NCBI GenBank assembly: GCA_019417325.1
Contig: DXVO01000028.1
Location: 62,001-126,000 of the forward strand
Source: Parabacteroides sp.
GTDB lineage: Bacteria > Bacteroidota > Bacteroidia > Bacteroidales > Tannerellaceae
Direction of reading: 5' to 3'
DNA length: 64,000 bases
Made by a program: the position numbers and the translations under genes. Each line of letters begins with the position of its first letter. Positions within the stretch are counted from its first letter, which is position 1. The notes beneath the pieces are model-generated. The model had not been told where the DNA came from and did not search any database. It saw only the letters and a list, made by a program, of their open reading frames with translations. Shown here one piece after another: positions 7,835 to 17,417 of this stretch.

Positions 7835-9910
7835 TTATTTTACTATCACTTCATCCGTAAAGATATATCCTGTTTTCGGATTATCCTTGTCGGGAGCCGC
7901 AATATATCGTATATACCGGGCACGAATATCTCCTGTCCATCCAAATTCTTTCAGGAAGAAACCTGTTTGGACGAATGGAATATCATTTTTTACTGTTGCC
8001 AGCAAAGAAAAATCCTGATTGTCGGAAGATGCATAAATCTTTACCTCTTTCGGCAGCCAATACCAGCCAAAGCCATCCTGCATAAAGGTTGCTTGTATGG
8101 AATGAACGGGCTGTTCCTTTTCCAAATCAATGACCACATCCATGCTATTGCCGAAAAAGCCCTGCCAACGATTGTCGTCGCACGACCATCCTCCTTGTAA
8201 ACCATCTGTTAACGCCGTAACTCCGCCTGCCGGATAATCCTCCGTATGCGGCTGCTTATATACGACAGGTTTTCCAAAAGCCAGATGAGCGATAGTATCC
8301 GAACAGGCCTTGCGCTCGCCTACTTCGTTTTTCAAATCGAACGCATGATACCCTTTCGACTTTAAGAAGTCTACAGCCAATAATGCGTTTTCCCTGAATC
8401 TCGGATATGATTTCTTTTCCGGTTGCAACCAGCCTGTTTCAGCTACCGCCAAAGCCCTGGGCCATATCATCATTTCCATATTCTCTTCCGTAGGTATATA
8501 TTCCGTCCAGACATTCGCCTGCAATCCCAATATATGTTTCTTTGCCTCCGTACTCAACGAGTCGGGAACAGGATTATAAGCATAAACCTTTTCTATCGGT
8601 GTATAACCAGCCCAGGAAAGCGGATGTGCATTAGGAGCATCCTGATAGAAATTGAAATAAAGACATTGTATCGGAGTCATAATTACATCATGTCCTTTTT
8701 GAGCGGCTTCAATGCCATATTCCGGTCCTCGCCACGACATGACTGTTGCATTGGGGGCTAATCCGCCCTGCATAATTTCATCCCATCCAAGGAGCTTGCG
8801 CCCATGCTCATTCAGGAATTTCTCTATCCGATGTATCATGTAGCTTTGAAGTTCATCCACATTTTTCATGCCTTCCCGTTTCATTAGTCCTTGGCATTTA
8901 GAACAGGTTTCCCACCCCTTCTTTTCAGCTTCATCACCACCTATATGTATATATTCGGAAGGAAAGAGTTCCATAACTTCGGTAAGTACATTTTCCAGAA
9001 AAACGAAGGTTTCCGGATTGCCTATACAGAGGTCCGTATTGACATAGGGCTTGCCTGCACATGATAAATTGGGGAATGTGGCCAAAACTTCTTCATTATG
9101 TCCCGGCATTTCTATTTCCGGAATAATCGTTATATATTTTTTTGAAGCATACTCTATTACTTCTTTTATCTCTTCCTGGGTATAATACCCACCATAAGCA
9201 CCCGGGGTATCTTTGGAACAGAAAGACCTTCCCTTTTCTCCCCATTCTATCAGACTTTCATAAGGACGCCAGGCCGCTTTTTCCGTCAGTTCCGGGTATT
9301 TCTTTATTTCAATGCGCCATCCCGTACCGTCTACCAAATGCCAGTGAAGACGGTTCAGTTTATAATAAGCCATCATATCCAATTGCTTTTTTATAAACTC
9401 TTTCGGATAAAAATGCCGGGATATATCCAGCATAATACCCCGGTGTTGAAGATAAGGGGTATCCTTAATTGTCATAGCCGGAATAGTTTGATTTTCGTAT
9501 TGACCGACTATTTGTAAAAGTGATTGCAAACCGTAAAATAAGCCGGCACCAGTGGAGGCTTCTATTTTAATTCCGGCTGATGTTATTTGTAAGTTGTAGG
9601 CTTCCGGCGCTTTCTTATCCGTTTCCGAGATTAAGAGTTGTAAAGCTCTTGTAGCCGGGTTATCCTGGACATTAGTTAGTTGCAAAGGGGACTGCTGTAT
9701 ATAATCCAGCATATTAGATTTCTCGCTACCTGTCAAATTCGTATAAACCGGGAGATCTGTAGAAAGGGTGAACTGTCCTGACCCCATAACCACCTCCTGT
9801 GGATAAGGAATAATTTGTACCGGCTTTCCGTCTTCACTGCAACTCCAAAAAGAAAACACCATACCTGCCAGGTACAACAGTAAAATTTGTAATTTATAGA
9901 ACCTATACAT
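7835..9910 (-). CDS. beta-N-acetylhexosaminidase, GH20 lipoprotein
   Basis: 691 residues. A lipoprotein signal ends at C24 (FSFWSC), predicting export and lipid anchoring. Residues about 30-145 form the GH20b domain and about 150-500 the GH20 barrel. The catalytic pair D326-E327 lies in HIGGDEAEKKGWE. The C-terminal 130 residues resemble an F5/8 type C (discoidin) carbohydrate-binding domain, with WYWLPKEVKIYASSDNQDF. It releases terminal beta-linked GlcNAc or GalNAc from glycans, probably in the periplasm or at the outer membrane. Separated from the upstream lipoprotein gene by 135 bases that contain a strong hairpin, so its expression may be uncoupled from susCD. Confidence 0.9.
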   Translation of the reverse strand: MYRFYKLQILLLYLAGMVFSFWSCSEDGKPVQIIPYPQEVVMGSGQFTLSTDLPVYTNLTGSEKSNMLDYIQQSPLQLTNVQDNPATRALQLLISETDKKAPEAYNLQITSAGIKIEASTGAGLFYGLQSLLQIVGQYENQTIPAMTIKDTPYLQHRGIMLDISRHFYPKEFIKKQLDMMAYYKLNRLHWHLVDGTGWRIEIKKYPELTEKAAWRPYESLIEWGEKGRSFCSKDTPGAYGGYYTQEEIKEVIEYASKKYITIIPEIEMPGHNEEVLATFPNLSCAGKPYVNTDLCIGNPETFVFLENVLTEVMELFPSEYIHIGGDEAEKKGWETCSKCQGLMKREGMKNVDELQSYMIHRIEKFLNEHGRKLLGWDEIMQGGLAPNATVMSWRGPEYGIEAAQKGHDVIMTPIQCLYFNFYQDAPNAHPLSWAGYTPIEKVYAYNPVPDSLSTEAKKHILGLQANVWTEYIPTEENMEMMIWPRALAVAETGWLQPEKKSYPRFRENALLAVDFLKSKGYHAFDLKNEVGERKACSDTIAHLAFGKPVVYKQPHTEDYPAGGVTALTDGLQGGWSCDDNRWQGFFGNSMDVVIDLEKEQPVHSIQATFMQDGFGWYWLPKEVKIYASSDNQDFSLLATVKNDIPFVQTGFFLKEFGWTGDIRARYIRYIAAPDKDNPKTGYIFTDEVIVK

Positions 9911-9993
9911 AACTGTTTATTTTCAAATGACGGTGACACAGACTTCCTTTGAAGGCAGCTCTGCCTATTAAAATCAAATAAAAGAAATTTATA

Positions 9994-10023
9994 GAGAGTA
10001 GCAGATTTACGCCTGCTACTCTC
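9994..10023 (-). promoter_or_regulatory. intercistronic hairpin within the polysaccharide operon
   Basis: A perfect 11-bp stem, GAGAGTAGCAG at 9994-10004 with CTGCTACTCTC at 10013-10023, closes an 8-base loop. It lies between the surface lipoprotein gene and the GH20 gene. Downstream on the minus strand are TATAAATTTC and TTTTATTT, not a clean T-run. It could be a partial terminator or an mRNA 3'-end stabiliser setting different levels for susCD and the enzymes. Confidence 0.6.
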
Positions 10024-10045
10024 AGTATTTCAGGGAGAAAGAATT

Positions 10046-10915
10046 TTAGTCTTTTTTAGGTCTGAAAATCCAGAAATAACATTCATCACACCATTCCCTC
10101 GGCTCTAACCAATAAGCTAACACAAGGCGGTCTTCGGTTAATTCTACAATTTCAAACTCGTAAACATCATAGATATACCATTCTTCATAATGGGGAACCC
10201 GTCCGGCAATAATAGATGTTCCTCCATTTATACGAAGTTTACCATGCGACCAGATTTCATCCGGATTATAGATATTCGTGAGTTTCTGAGACATATCGAA
10301 TGTAAAGGTTCCTTTTTCAGTTTTCTCGCCGGTAGCATCCGTTTTAGAAAACTCAGCCCCTCGTATTGAGAATGACATGGTTGCACCTTCTCCCCATCCG
10401 GCCTGATTCCACCAGCCATCTTCAAGATCACCCAAATCGGTAGGGTCCCAAGGTTCGTGCGTATCTCTATAACCTCCGGCGCCAAATGGACCATCTTCTA
10501 CATCATCAACTTCCCATTCCCAGACTTTTGTGCCTTTTCCACAAAGTAAGCCCCATTCTTCCGGCACCGGATAGTATAATTCATCAACAGTGATATCAAA
10601 TTCTTTTGTTACAACCGAACCACTTGGGTTTAACCCTTTAAACGTAACCTTTAACGGACCTTCAACTACGATAACTGCCGTATCCACTACCTGCTGGCTG
10701 CTCACGCCAAAAGAATAATCAAATTCACCCAATATAGGAGAATGATTCTCGAAAACCAGTTTATTCGTATTCTTTCCATCAACAACAATGGCTTTAACTG
10801 TTACATCCAGTTGATCCGCGGTATAATCTTCACCCATCGGATAGCTCTTTTGAATAGGCTCGCATGCCGAAACAAGAGCTATCAGGGACATAAGTAATAT
10901 TGTTATCTTTTTCAT
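10046..10915 (-). CDS. surface lipoprotein, SusE/SGBP-position glycan-binding candidate
   Basis: 289 residues; signal peptide with lipobox ending at C18 (LVSAC). I do not recognise a named family. The N-terminal half resembles an Ig-like beta-sandwich; the C-terminal half is rich in Trp, Tyr and Asp (WEWEVDDVEDG, DGWWNQAGW), as in sugar-binding surfaces. It lies 33 bases after susD, the position normally held by SusE/SGBP-B proteins, which are outer-membrane glycan-binding lipoproteins exported to the cell surface. The role as a substrate-capturing protein is inferred from location, lipid anchor and aromatic content. Confidence 0.7.
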   Translation of the reverse strand: MKKITILLMSLIALVSACEPIQKSYPMGEDYTADQLDVTVKAIVVDGKNTNKLVFENHSPILGEFDYSFGVSSQQVVDTAVIVVEGPLKVTFKGLNPSGSVVTKEFDITVDELYYPVPEEWGLLCGKGTKVWEWEVDDVEDGPFGAGGYRDTHEPWDPTDLGDLEDGWWNQAGWGEGATMSFSIRGAEFSKTDATGEKTEKGTFTFDMSQKLTNIYNPDEIWSHGKLRINGGTSIIAGRVPHYEEWYIYDVYEFEIVELTEDRLVLAYWLEPREWCDECYFWIFRPKKD

Positions 10916-10948
10916 AATCTACGTATTTTATATAAGTCTTATTAATAA

Positions 10949-12679
10949 TTACCAGCCCATATATACTGCTTCAGAAGTATCCCAACCTTTGTTTTGGGTC
11001 AGCGTTCCACCCGATCTTGTTATCTGAGTTTGTGGTATCGGCCAGAAACCGCCGGTAGCAGCATAACGTGCAGCCCAACCACCTCCGTAAGAAGCCATCT
11101 GTACTGCATCATTACCCATGTTACGAACCATGGCACTTCCTTGTTTTTCCAATGCTGTTGCAGCATCTCCCCAACGCATCAAATCGTACCAGCGCAGTCC
11201 TTCGAATGCAAGTTCAAAGCGGCGTTCGCGCTTCAGGGCTTCTATTGAATATTGTCCGATTTCTTTTAACCCTGCACGTTTTCTTACTTCATTAATTCCA
11301 TTTGCGGTTCCTGTCAATTCAGAATGCATTAACAAGACATCTGCAAAACGGATTAAAACCAAGTCCTGAGTACAAGCCAATTCTACCGGTGCTTCCGATG
11401 TATTATACATTAGATGTGAATATGAGGTCAGGAAATGAGGATTTCCATCATCATCTATCACATTATGGTCATAGGCTGTTATTGCCAGGTATTTTCTTTG
11501 GAAATAACCGGTTTCTTCCATCTGCAAGTCTGCTCCCCATTGAAAATCCGGCAGCTCATTCTCTACATCAATAATAGAACCCCATAAACGGATATCATCC
11601 GGTTCTGCTGCTTTCCAATCACTAATCAACTGAGGATTAACGGGACCTGCACCATAGCCTTCGCCATATGGGAATGTGGACTTATTGCCATTAGGTGTAC
11701 GCAATCCAAAATGAGTTGCATGCATATTCGTATACCCTGTATAATCCCAGTTACCGAAGTTATTATATTTGATAGCGAATACAGTTTCTTTATTTCCGTC
11801 GCCTACCCATTTTACGCCTTTATCTTGTGCCCATTCATAATCCTTTGCAGTATATTCATTTGAATAAGGCCAGAGATTATAAAAACTGTTTTCCGGAATA
11901 TTATCATCCTTTATCAGCCCGTGTCCACTATTTGCAATACAATCTTCCAACCAATTGATTACTTCAGCTTTCGTTACACTACCTTCCGTAGTCAGAGGCA
12001 ACGCATCTTTTTTATAGTAGCCTGTATAGAACAGATATACACGTGCCATCAAGGCTTCTGCCGCCCATTTTGTAGCATGGCCTGCACGGTCTGCATCGTA
12101 CTGGGCTGTATTCATCAATCCTATCGAATTCTTCAAATCGGTAGTAATCTGAGCATATAAGTCGCTTGCCGGTGATTTAGGTAAATTCAATGCCTCGGTA
12201 GTTAAAACCAACGGAACCTCGCCATATACCTGTGCCAGTTCAAAATAGAATAAAGCACGCAGGAAATAGGCTTCTCCCAAAAGTTGATTTTTTTCCTGGT
12301 CATTTTTCCATCCTGTTACACGGTCTATATTTTCGAACAATAGATTAACTCTTTCAATGCCCTTATACCGTGCAGTCCATAAACCACCGCACATATCTGT
12401 CCCGACATGCATCAGGCGGTCTATTGCATGCATAAATTTATCCCCTTCACCACCACCGCCGAACCGGTCGTCGGAAGCTAACTCTGCCAAATAAAATCCG
12501 GAAAGAACATCCACATTCAACGAAGCATACGTCCCGGTTAGCATCTGATTAGCATCATCTACCGTCTGCGGGAAATTCGTTAAGTCCTTTTCATTATAAT
12601 TTTTTGTATCCAAAAAATCTTCACAGCTCACCAAAGTGGCAAGGATAGCTGTAGAAATAAAATATAATATTCGTTTCAT
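10949..12679 (-). CDS. SusD/RagB-family outer-membrane lipoprotein
   Basis: 576 residues with a lipoprotein signal ending at C19 (LATLVSC), followed by EDFLDTKN, the usual SusD beginning. The N-terminal TPR-like helical region includes FLRALFYFELAQVYGEVPLV, a hallmark of the family. Near the C-terminus are LKRERRFELAFEGLRWYDLMRWG and a typical NKGW ending. SusD proteins sit as a lid on the SusC barrel and capture oligosaccharides. It lies 11 bases downstream of its susC partner. The substrate cannot be read from sequence, but flanking hexosaminidases suggest an amino-sugar-containing glycan. Confidence 0.95.
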   Translation of the reverse strand: MKRILYFISTAILATLVSCEDFLDTKNYNEKDLTNFPQTVDDANQMLTGTYASLNVDVLSGFYLAELASDDRFGGGGEGDKFMHAIDRLMHVGTDMCGGLWTARYKGIERVNLLFENIDRVTGWKNDQEKNQLLGEAYFLRALFYFELAQVYGEVPLVLTTEALNLPKSPASDLYAQITTDLKNSIGLMNTAQYDADRAGHATKWAAEALMARVYLFYTGYYKKDALPLTTEGSVTKAEVINWLEDCIANSGHGLIKDDNIPENSFYNLWPYSNEYTAKDYEWAQDKGVKWVGDGNKETVFAIKYNNFGNWDYTGYTNMHATHFGLRTPNGNKSTFPYGEGYGAGPVNPQLISDWKAAEPDDIRLWGSIIDVENELPDFQWGADLQMEETGYFQRKYLAITAYDHNVIDDDGNPHFLTSYSHLMYNTSEAPVELACTQDLVLIRFADVLLMHSELTGTANGINEVRKRAGLKEIGQYSIEALKRERRFELAFEGLRWYDLMRWGDAATALEKQGSAMVRNMGNDAVQMASYGGGWAARYAATGGFWPIPQTQITRSGGTLTQNKGWDTSEAVYMGW

Positions 12680-12690
12680 ATGTTTAGTAT

Positions 12691-15600
12691 TTAAAATTTC
12701 AAGTTAACACCTATCATATACACTCTGGCGGACGGGTAATAACCCAAGTCTACACCCTTACCCCATGTTGTTCCGGCAGAATAACCGATTTCCGGATCCA
12801 TACCTGGATATTTTGTAAATGTAAACAAGTTCTGTCCTGTGATATAAAGCCGGGCTTGACCCACTGGAATCTTCGGCATTAGCTGTTTGAAATCGTAGCC
12901 GAGGGTAATGTTCTGGATTTTAAAATAATCCGCATTTTCAATATTTATATCCGAGAAATAGTTCCAGTTCGGATGGCTGGCACTATTCAAACGCGGATAA
13001 CGGTTTGAAGTACCTTCCCCATGCCAACGCTGGAAGATGTCTTGTGTATTAAAGGAACGTATCGAACGTGCTACCTGGTGGCCAAAAGCCCCATACGTAT
13101 TAATAGCCAAATCTAAACCTTTCCATGAGAAGTTTGCATTAAAGCCGATGGTTACTTTCGGGTTCGGATTACCTATCATGGTTTTATCGCCTTCATCAAT
13201 CACACCGCTATTGTCGTTGTCCACAAAAATAAGGTCACCAACTTTTGCTCCATTTAATTTCACAGGCGTATTCGCTAATTGTTCTGCATTCTGGAATACA
13301 CCAGCAGTTTTATATCCCCAAAAGTAACCGATAGGATAACCAACTTGTGCGCGGAAAATCTCAGGAGTACCATCCATCAATACATTTGCAGGACCATTGA
13401 TAATTCCTTCTTCATTGGCAATAGACAGTACTTCGTTTTTATTTGAAGTCAAATTGAACTGCAACCCGTAATTAAAGTCCTGTACTCTGTCATTCCAGCT
13501 AAAAGCAACTTCCACACCTCTGTTTCTCACATCTCCACCATTGATCATCGGAGCGTCTGTTCCCCAAATATCCAATCCCGGAGCCTGGACCAACCAGTCT
13601 ACTGTTTTCTTTACATACCAGTCAAATGTGATACCTAAGCGAGAACCTAAGAACCTGGAATCGAATCCGATATTTGTTTGTTCCGAAGTTTCCCATTTAA
13701 TATCGGAATTTGCCAACTGTTTCAAATAAGCACCTGTATAATACTGGTCTTTATCCAATCCGAAGCCATAAGGGGCATAAAGATTGATTTGCGGGGAATA
13801 TTGGAAAGCGCCGATATTACAGTTACCATTCTGTCCCCAGCTTGCCCTGATTTTGAAGAAGTCTATGAAGTCTTTCGTGGAAGCCATAAACTTTTCATTC
13901 GTCATCACCCAACCGGCCGAAACTGAAGGGAAATAGCCCCATCGGTTTCCCCGTGCAAAGTTTGAGGAACCATCCATACGCATAATCAAAGAAAGCATAT
14001 AAGTCTCTTTCAGGTTATAATTAATACGTCCGAAGAAAGAGGCCAAAGAACCTTCATTCCAATGTGAACCGCTAACGGATTTTAAGTTACTGTTCGTATT
14101 GGTTGTATTATTAATATAAGCATATTCAAATGAACCCGGGAACAATGAATTTGCATTCGAACCGCCAACAGATTCGCCGATACCTGTTTTCTCCAATGAT
14201 TGGCCTAATACAACATCAAAATTATGAATATCCTTTATTTTGAAGACATAAGATAACGTATTGTCCAATGTCCATCCGAATCCATTAAAAGCGGACTGGT
14301 CTACCTGGTCGTTCGAACGTGTATTGGAAGATGACAACTGATAAGCCGGAACATACTGACGATACATCCCATCTTCTTTTTTATAGCTGTAACTACTTCT
14401 AAATATCAAATTCTTAATCGGTTGGATTTCCAGATAAACATTTGCAGACAAAGAATAGCTTTTATCCTTATTCATCCCGCGGCTATAAACCATTTCAGCG
14501 ATGGGGTTGTAAGTCGTACCTTCTATATCCCACTGATCTGCCAATTTATCTGCCTGTTCATAGAACCCTCCGTTCTTATTATATACAGGCATCAATGGGG
14601 AAGTTGTCAGCATATTATGAATATCATTCCAATAAATATCATCAATTCCGATACCATTTTTCAGTTTATGGGTGAAAGTCAGATTTTCTCCAATCTTAAT
14701 TGCATCAAAATCTTTTATTTTCAGGAATACATAATTTGAATTGATACGGGCTGTATAACGTTCGAAGTTCGGACTTGCCTGTTTTCCTAAAACACCATCC
14801 TGAGAGGTATAAGAAAAACCTAATGAATAAGTACTTGCATCAGTTCCTCCGGTCATATTTACAGCATGGCTATATACCAACGCATTTTTATTTCGTATTT
14901 CATCCAGCCAGTTTGTTCCTTCGAAAGTGCCATCCATTATCTGTTTGTATATAACAGGTAATCTTTTTGCATAATCAAAAGCAGGGGTTCCTTCATTGAA
15001 GTTAACCTCATTCTGCATAGCCATATATTCCTTTGCATTCAATGCTGTAGGCATTTTATAGACATTCTGTATTCCATAATAGCCATCGTATGAAATTTTA
15101 GGTTTACCGGCCTTTCCCTGTTTGGTAGTGATGAGGATAACACCATTGGCAGCACGGGCTCCATAAATCGCAGCAGATGCGGCATCCTTAAGTATATCTA
15201 CAGATTCGATATCCGATTGATTCAAATTCTGTATATCACCGCCAGCGACACCGTCGATAACATACAACGGAGTTGAATTTCCGGTTGTACCCAATCCACG
15301 GATATTTACTTTATACCCTTCGCCCGGCATACCTGAATTAGGCGTAATGTTTACACCCGGAGATTGACTTTGAAGGGCCCCTAATACATCAACGGTATTT
15401 AGTTTTTCAATAGCAGCACCCGAAACCTGGACTGTAGCTCCTGTTATTAATTTTTTCTGTTGTACTCCATATCCCATGACAACTACATTGTCCAAAGCCT
15501 GGCTATTTTCTTTCAACGTAACATTGATTGTCGTATGAGATTCAACTTTTATTTCCTGAGTAAGAAATCCTAAGTATGAGAATACAAGAATATCTCCCCT

Positions 15601-15837
15601 CTTTACATTAATGGAATATTTCCCATTCAAATCGGTTAGTACCCCGGTTGAAGTACCTTTTACAATAATTGTCGCTTCCGGTATAGGAAAGCCGTCTTCA
15701 TCAATAACTTGTCCTGTAACAGTCGTTTGCACTTTCTCCACTGGAACATTTGTTTTGCCGATACTATTCTTAGGACTCTCGGCAAAACCATAGATACCAG
15801 ACAAACAAAATAGGAATAAAACAATCTGTGATTTCAT
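12691..15837 (-). CDS. SusC/RagA-family TonB-dependent outer-membrane transporter
   Basis: 1048 residues. Signal peptide at the N-terminus, then a carboxypeptidase-D-like regulatory domain (about residues 38-115, VTGQVIDEDGFPIPEATIIVKG), a plug domain from about 120 (TonB-box-like DNVVVMGYGVQQKK; SGMPGEGYKVNIRGLGT; plug end DAASAAIYGARAANGVI) and a C-terminal beta barrel ending in YMIGVNLKF. It imports oligosaccharides across the outer membrane with energy from TonB/ExbBD and forms a complex with the adjacent SusD. No N-terminal STN domain is visible, so anti-sigma-type signalling through this receptor is unlikely. Confidence 0.96.
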   Translation of the reverse strand: MKSQIVLFLFCLSGIYGFAESPKNSIGKTNVPVEKVQTTVTGQVIDEDGFPIPEATIIVKGTSTGVLTDLNGKYSINVKRGDILVFSYLGFLTQEIKVESHTTINVTLKENSQALDNVVVMGYGVQQKKLITGATVQVSGAAIEKLNTVDVLGALQSQSPGVNITPNSGMPGEGYKVNIRGLGTTGNSTPLYVIDGVAGGDIQNLNQSDIESVDILKDAASAAIYGARAANGVILITTKQGKAGKPKISYDGYYGIQNVYKMPTALNAKEYMAMQNEVNFNEGTPAFDYAKRLPVIYKQIMDGTFEGTNWLDEIRNKNALVYSHAVNMTGGTDASTYSLGFSYTSQDGVLGKQASPNFERYTARINSNYVFLKIKDFDAIKIGENLTFTHKLKNGIGIDDIYWNDIHNMLTTSPLMPVYNKNGGFYEQADKLADQWDIEGTTYNPIAEMVYSRGMNKDKSYSLSANVYLEIQPIKNLIFRSSYSYKKEDGMYRQYVPAYQLSSSNTRSNDQVDQSAFNGFGWTLDNTLSYVFKIKDIHNFDVVLGQSLEKTGIGESVGGSNANSLFPGSFEYAYINNTTNTNSNLKSVSGSHWNEGSLASFFGRINYNLKETYMLSLIMRMDGSSNFARGNRWGYFPSVSAGWVMTNEKFMASTKDFIDFFKIRASWGQNGNCNIGAFQYSPQINLYAPYGFGLDKDQYYTGAYLKQLANSDIKWETSEQTNIGFDSRFLGSRLGITFDWYVKKTVDWLVQAPGLDIWGTDAPMINGGDVRNRGVEVAFSWNDRVQDFNYGLQFNLTSNKNEVLSIANEEGIINGPANVLMDGTPEIFRAQVGYPIGYFWGYKTAGVFQNAEQLANTPVKLNGAKVGDLIFVDNDNSGVIDEGDKTMIGNPNPKVTIGFNANFSWKGLDLAINTYGAFGHQVARSIRSFNTQDIFQRWHGEGTSNRYPRLNSASHPNWNYFSDINIENADYFKIQNITLGYDFKQLMPKIPVGQARLYITGQNLFTFTKYPGMDPEIGYSAGTTWGKGVDLGYYPSARVYMIGVNLKF

Positions 15838-15866
15838 AACTTTTAGTTTTAAGTTTAAAAGATATT

Positions 15867-17417
15867 TTATGAATGATTTTTATCTGTATCAGAATAGATT
15901 AACGCTTCACTACAATTAACCGTGACATCTTTTTGAGGATTCAGCCACTTGAATGTTACCGTATGTTTTCCCTTCGGTAATTGATATTTCCAGAATAACT
16001 CATGCCGGCGGGTGGTATAAGAAGCAGGCAGATTCGCTTTTTCAACCAATTGACCATCAATATACATTTCTACCACAGCCACATATTGAGCATCATTGCC
16101 ATCAACCGCACCCTTAAAAACAACTCCGGTTCCTTCAAACTCAATACCAGCTTTATCTATCGGTTCATCGATATTTATAGTTCGCACAGGATAAATTCCT
16201 TCGAAGGCTTTTTCATAACGAACAGCTACAGGTTGCTGGCATTTTATTAATATATTATCTCCTTCAATAGAGCCACCATGACGTTCAATCATTTGTAATG
16301 CCTGGTTGAAACTCATCCGGTATGTTTTATTCAATGATATATCGGTATAGGCAAAATTCATATCTTCCACCTCTTTCAGGTTTTTCAACCAACGGTCAGG
16401 TATTTGGCTATATCCTAAGATTGTTCCTAATATTCCTGCAGCAGAAGCCGGATTGCAATCAGAATCCTGTCCGCAACGGGTTGCAATATCCATCGTTTTA
16501 AACCAATCTCCTTCGCCATACAACAGGCCTATCAGGATATAAGCGCTGTTAATCGTTGCATCTATATTAAAAGGATAAAAGACACCATCCGGACAGCCTA
16601 TATCCGAACTCCATTTCTTTTCGCATTCAAACCAAGTCCGCTTCCAATCATTCGGGAATTCTTTATGCCAACGAATTACATCGCTCATACATTTATAATA
16701 AGAACTCTGCTCCGGAATAGTCTTCAAAGCCTCTGTTACGATAAACTCAATATCATCCGAGATAAAAGAAAGCGTATACATAGCTCCTACATAAACCCCG
16801 CCATACCAGCCATCGCCATAGTTCATAATATGTCCGATCTTATCTGAAATCTCAGATGCAGCATTCGGCATACCAGGAGACATTAAACCGGCATAATCGG
16901 CCTCTATCTGATAGTCGATATCATCTGCATGGGGATTATTAAGCCAGTGTCCGGATGCCGGAGGCATAATACCTTGAAGAATATTGTAACGTGCTGCTTG
17001 ATTGGCATGCCATAGTGTATATCCGGCAGTTGCAAACGCCATAGCAAATGAATCGATAGGGGCATCCAGACCTAAACGGTCGAAGACTTCCACAAATGTC
17101 AAATCCATATACACATCGTCATACAATCCGGGAGCATTTTCATACCATTGTTTAATGTAACCATCCGGCCATTCTATTGGAACATAATCCTGTATCATCG
17201 TTCCACAATAGCGAAATTCAGTAGGTCCGCCATAGGTACATCCAATGGTTTGGCCTGCCCATCCTCCTTTAATTTTATCCATTAATTTTTCTTTGCTAAT
17301 AGCAAACTCAACCGGATAAGTAGTTTTATTATTTTTCTGATCCTGCTTGTTTGGGGTGCAGGAAACAACTCCCAGCAAGTAAATTGCTGAGAACGCTGTG
17401 AGAATTAATTTTTTCAT
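15867..17417 (-). CDS. ADP-ribosylglycohydrolase-fold lipoprotein
   Basis: 516 residues; lipobox at C20 (LGVVSC), so exported. Residues about 40-370 match the ADP-ribosylglycohydrolase fold: KIKGGWAGQTIGCTYGGP, then YDDVYMD (D100, D101), then CGQDSDCNPASAAGILG (D318, D320). In true ADP-ribosylhydrolases these are TDDT and GDTDT; here the flanking threonines are changed, so metal binding is altered but the aspartates stay. The C-terminal 130 residues look like a beta-sandwich accessory domain. First gene of the polysaccharide operon, 29 bases before susC. Extracellular location and operon context argue for a glycosidase-like role on a glycan, not on ADP-ribosylated protein; that is inference. 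Confidence 0.8.
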   Translation of the reverse strand: MKKLILTAFSAIYLLGVVSCTPNKQDQKNNKTTYPVEFAISKEKLMDKIKGGWAGQTIGCTYGGPTEFRYCGTMIQDYVPIEWPDGYIKQWYENAPGLYDDVYMDLTFVEVFDRLGLDAPIDSFAMAFATAGYTLWHANQAARYNILQGIMPPASGHWLNNPHADDIDYQIEADYAGLMSPGMPNAASEISDKIGHIMNYGDGWYGGVYVGAMYTLSFISDDIEFIVTEALKTIPEQSSYYKCMSDVIRWHKEFPNDWKRTWFECEKKWSSDIGCPDGVFYPFNIDATINSAYILIGLLYGEGDWFKTMDIATRCGQDSDCNPASAAGILGTILGYSQIPDRWLKNLKEVEDMNFAYTDISLNKTYRMSFNQALQMIERHGGSIEGDNILIKCQQPVAVRYEKAFEGIYPVRTINIDEPIDKAGIEFEGTGVVFKGAVDGNDAQYVAVVEMYIDGQLVEKANLPASYTTRRHELFWKYQLPKGKHTVTFKWLNPQKDVTVNCSEALIYSDTDKNHS

